This document shows positions 62,001 to 64,000 of a DNA stretch of 64,000 bases, in pieces (position 1 is the stretch's first letter; every line of letters starts with the position of its first letter). Both the position numbers and the translations under genes were made by a program. The notes under the pieces are model-generated. The model had not been told where the DNA came from, ran no database searches, and was given only the letters and a program-made list of their open reading frames with translations. Source of the stretch: Cladorhizidae sp. MBARI D1340-BT2 (lineage: Eukaryota > Porifera > Demospongiae > Poecilosclerida > Cladorhizidae); contig JAQNBH010000002.1 of the NCBI GenBank assembly GCA_028752905.1, positions 35,990,075 through 36,054,074 on the forward strand, read 5' to 3'.

Positions 62001-64000
62001 TAACCAGTATACACTGTGATACTAGTGCTTCTATAACCAGTATACACTGTGATACTAGTGCTTCTATAACCAGTATACACTGTGATACTAGTGCCTCTAT
62101 AACCAGTATACACTGTGATACTAGTGCCTCTATAACCAGTATACACTGTGATACTAGTGCTTCTATAACCAGTATACACTGTGATACTAGTGCCTCTATA
62201 ACCAGTATACACTGTGATACTAGTGCCTCTATAACCAGTATACACTGTGATACTAGTGCTCCTATAACCAGTATACACTGTGATACTAGTGCTTCTATAA
62301 CCAGTATACACTGTGATACTAGTGCTTCTATAACCAGTATACACTGTGATACTAGTGCCTCTATAACCAGTATACACTGTGATACTAGTGCTTCTATAAC
62401 CAGTATACACTGTGATACTAGTGCTCCTATAACCAGTATACACTGTGATACTAGTGCCTCTATAACCAGTATACACTGTGATACTAGTGCCTCTATAACC
62501 AGTATACACTGTGATACTAGTGCCTCTATAACCAGTATACACTGTGATACTAGTGCTTCTATAACCAGTATACACTGTGATACTAGTGCTCCTATAACCA
62601 GTATACACTGTGATACTAGTGCTCCTATAACCAGTATACACTGTGATACTAGTGCTTCTATAACCAGTATACACTGTGATACTAGTGCCTCTATAACCAG
62701 TATACACTGTGATACTAGTGCCTCTATAACCAGTATACACTGTGATACTAGTGCTCCTATAACCAGTATACACTGTGATACTAGTGCTTCTATAACCAGT
62801 ATACACTGTGATACTGGTGCTCCTATAACCAGTATACACTGTGATACTAGTGCTCCTATAACCAGTATACACTGTGATACTAGTGCCTCTATAACCAGTA
62901 TACACTGTGATACTAGTGCCTCTATAACCAGTATACACTGTGATACTAGTGCCTCTATAACCAGTATACACTGTGATACTAGTGCCTCTATAACCAGTAT
63001 ACACTGTGATACTAGTGCTCCTATAACCAGTATACACTGTGATACTAGTGCTTCTATAACCAGTATACACTGTGATACTAGTGCCTCTATAACCAGTATA
63101 CACTGTGATACTAGTGCTCCTATAACCAGTATACACTGTGATACTAGTGCCTCTATAACCAGTATACACTGTGATACTAGTCCCTCTATAACCAGTATAC
63201 ACTGTGATACTAGTGCTCCTATAACCAGTATACACTGTGATACTAGTGCCTCTATAACCAGTATACACTGTGATACTAGTGCTTCTATAACCAGTATACA
63301 CTGTGATACTAGTGCTCCTATAACCAGTATACACTGTGATACTAGTGCCTCTATAACCAGTATACACTGTGATACTAGTGCCTCTATAACCAGTATACAC
63401 TGTGATACTAGTGCTCCTATAACCAGTATACACTGTGATACTAGTGCCTCTATAACCAGTATACACTGTGATACTAGTGCTCCTATAACCAGTATACACT
63501 GTGATACTAGTGCTTCTATAACCAGTATACACTGTGATACTAGTGCTCCTATAACCAGTATACACTGTGATACTAGTGCTCCTATAACCAGTATACACTG
63601 TGATACTAGTGCCTCTATAACCAGTATACACTGTGATACTAGTGCTTCTATAACCAGTATACACTGTGATACTAGTGCCTCTATAACCAGTATACACTGT
63701 GATACTAGTGCTCCTATAACCAGTATACACTGTGATACTAGTGCCTCTATAACCAGTATACACTGTGATACTAGTGCTCCTATAACCAGTATACACTGTG
63801 ATACTAGTGCTCCTATAACCAGTATACACTGTGATACTAGTGCCTCTATAACCAGTATACACTGTGATACTAGTGCTTCTATAACCAGTATACACTGTGA
63901 TACTAGTGCCTCTATAACCAGTATACACTGTGATACTAGTGCTCCTATAACCAGTATACACTGTGATACTAGTGCCTCTATAACCAGTATACACTGTGAT
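59008..64000 (+). repeat. Large 33-bp minisatellite, about 150 copies, runs off the window
   Basis: The unit TATAACCAGTATACACTGTG, ATACTAGTGCCTC is repeated for about 5 kb. Nearly all variation is at three bases, giving GCCTC, GCTTC and GCTCC types. Rare units have ACTGGTG, CCAGTG, TACCTC or TCCCTC. 32-bp units (GCTCT) cluster between about 60480 and 61245. Each unit holds an AGTAT...ATACT inverted pair around CACTGTG, plus an ACTAGT palindrome. Because 33 is divisible by three and the unit lacks stops in some frames, both strands stay open for hundreds of codons. I regard it as non-coding. The leftmost unit (59008-59040) is degenerate, marking the array border. Confidence 0.97.
60180..60279. 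other. Assembly gap (100 N) inside the 33-bp array
   Basis: Exactly 100 unknown bases, probably a placeholder. The true copy number of the array is therefore unknown. Confidence 0.99.

Noticed and set aside
61034..63994. 986-codon minus-strand open frame (and 474-codon plus-strand frame near 58919-60343)
   Set aside because: It is produced by a 33-bp tandem repeat whose length is divisible by three. Both strands are open, there is no non-repeat coding sequence, and 32-bp units break the frame.
59008..64000. CRISPR array
   Set aside because: Units are contiguous without unique spacers, the context is eukaryotic, and there are no cas genes.

Overview
This is a eukaryotic, intron-rich, AT-rich window dominated by repeats. 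The style (a metazoan-type V-ATPase gene with 17 coding exons, fibronectin type III domains, a Hint-like segment, piggyBac and pogo-type transposons, long AAT/ATT microsatellites, many minisatellites) fits an early-branching animal. A sponge is my best guess, but no sequence here proves the phylum. A run of 100 N at 60180-60279 marks an assembly gap.

Layout. 1-4887: head-to-tail tandem copies of a ~943-bp element with terminal inverted repeats; the array stops exactly at an element end. 7012-8607: a piggyBac element with TTAA target duplications and an internally deleted transposase. 9998-11937: a broken gene (plus strand) with a helical N-terminus, three fibronectin type III domains and a glycine-rich hydrophobic tail. 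14566-39516 (minus strand): the complete V-type proton ATPase catalytic subunit A gene. Its 17 coding exons join in frame to 616 codons plus stop, and most introns carry their own minisatellite or microsatellite. 41069-42472 (minus): a four-exon chain with a Hint/intein-like N-terminal motif. Upstream of it, 42476-43335 holds degenerate coding sequence. 44323-47315: a DNA element with ~140-bp inverted ends carrying a broken cysteine-rich (CXC-type) gene. 47620-48835: a minisatellite built from the stem of a dispersed foldback element that also has copies in V-ATPase introns. 49990-51560: an AT-rich 18-bp minisatellite. 52880-53007 and 55832-55951 (plus): two matching exons of an unrecognised gene. 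Its introns hold a polypyrimidine array (54560-55680), a pogo-like MITE (56658-57234), an ATT microsatellite and, from about 59008 to the window end, a very large 33-bp minisatellite.

Only the V-ATPase subunit A gene is both intact and confidently named. The other protein-coding traces are transposon-derived, broken or partial. The main interest is how the repeats arose: a TIR element amplified as a satellite, a foldback stem turned into a minisatellite, a minisatellite that copied a 5' splice site, and an exon fragment copied into the adjacent intron.
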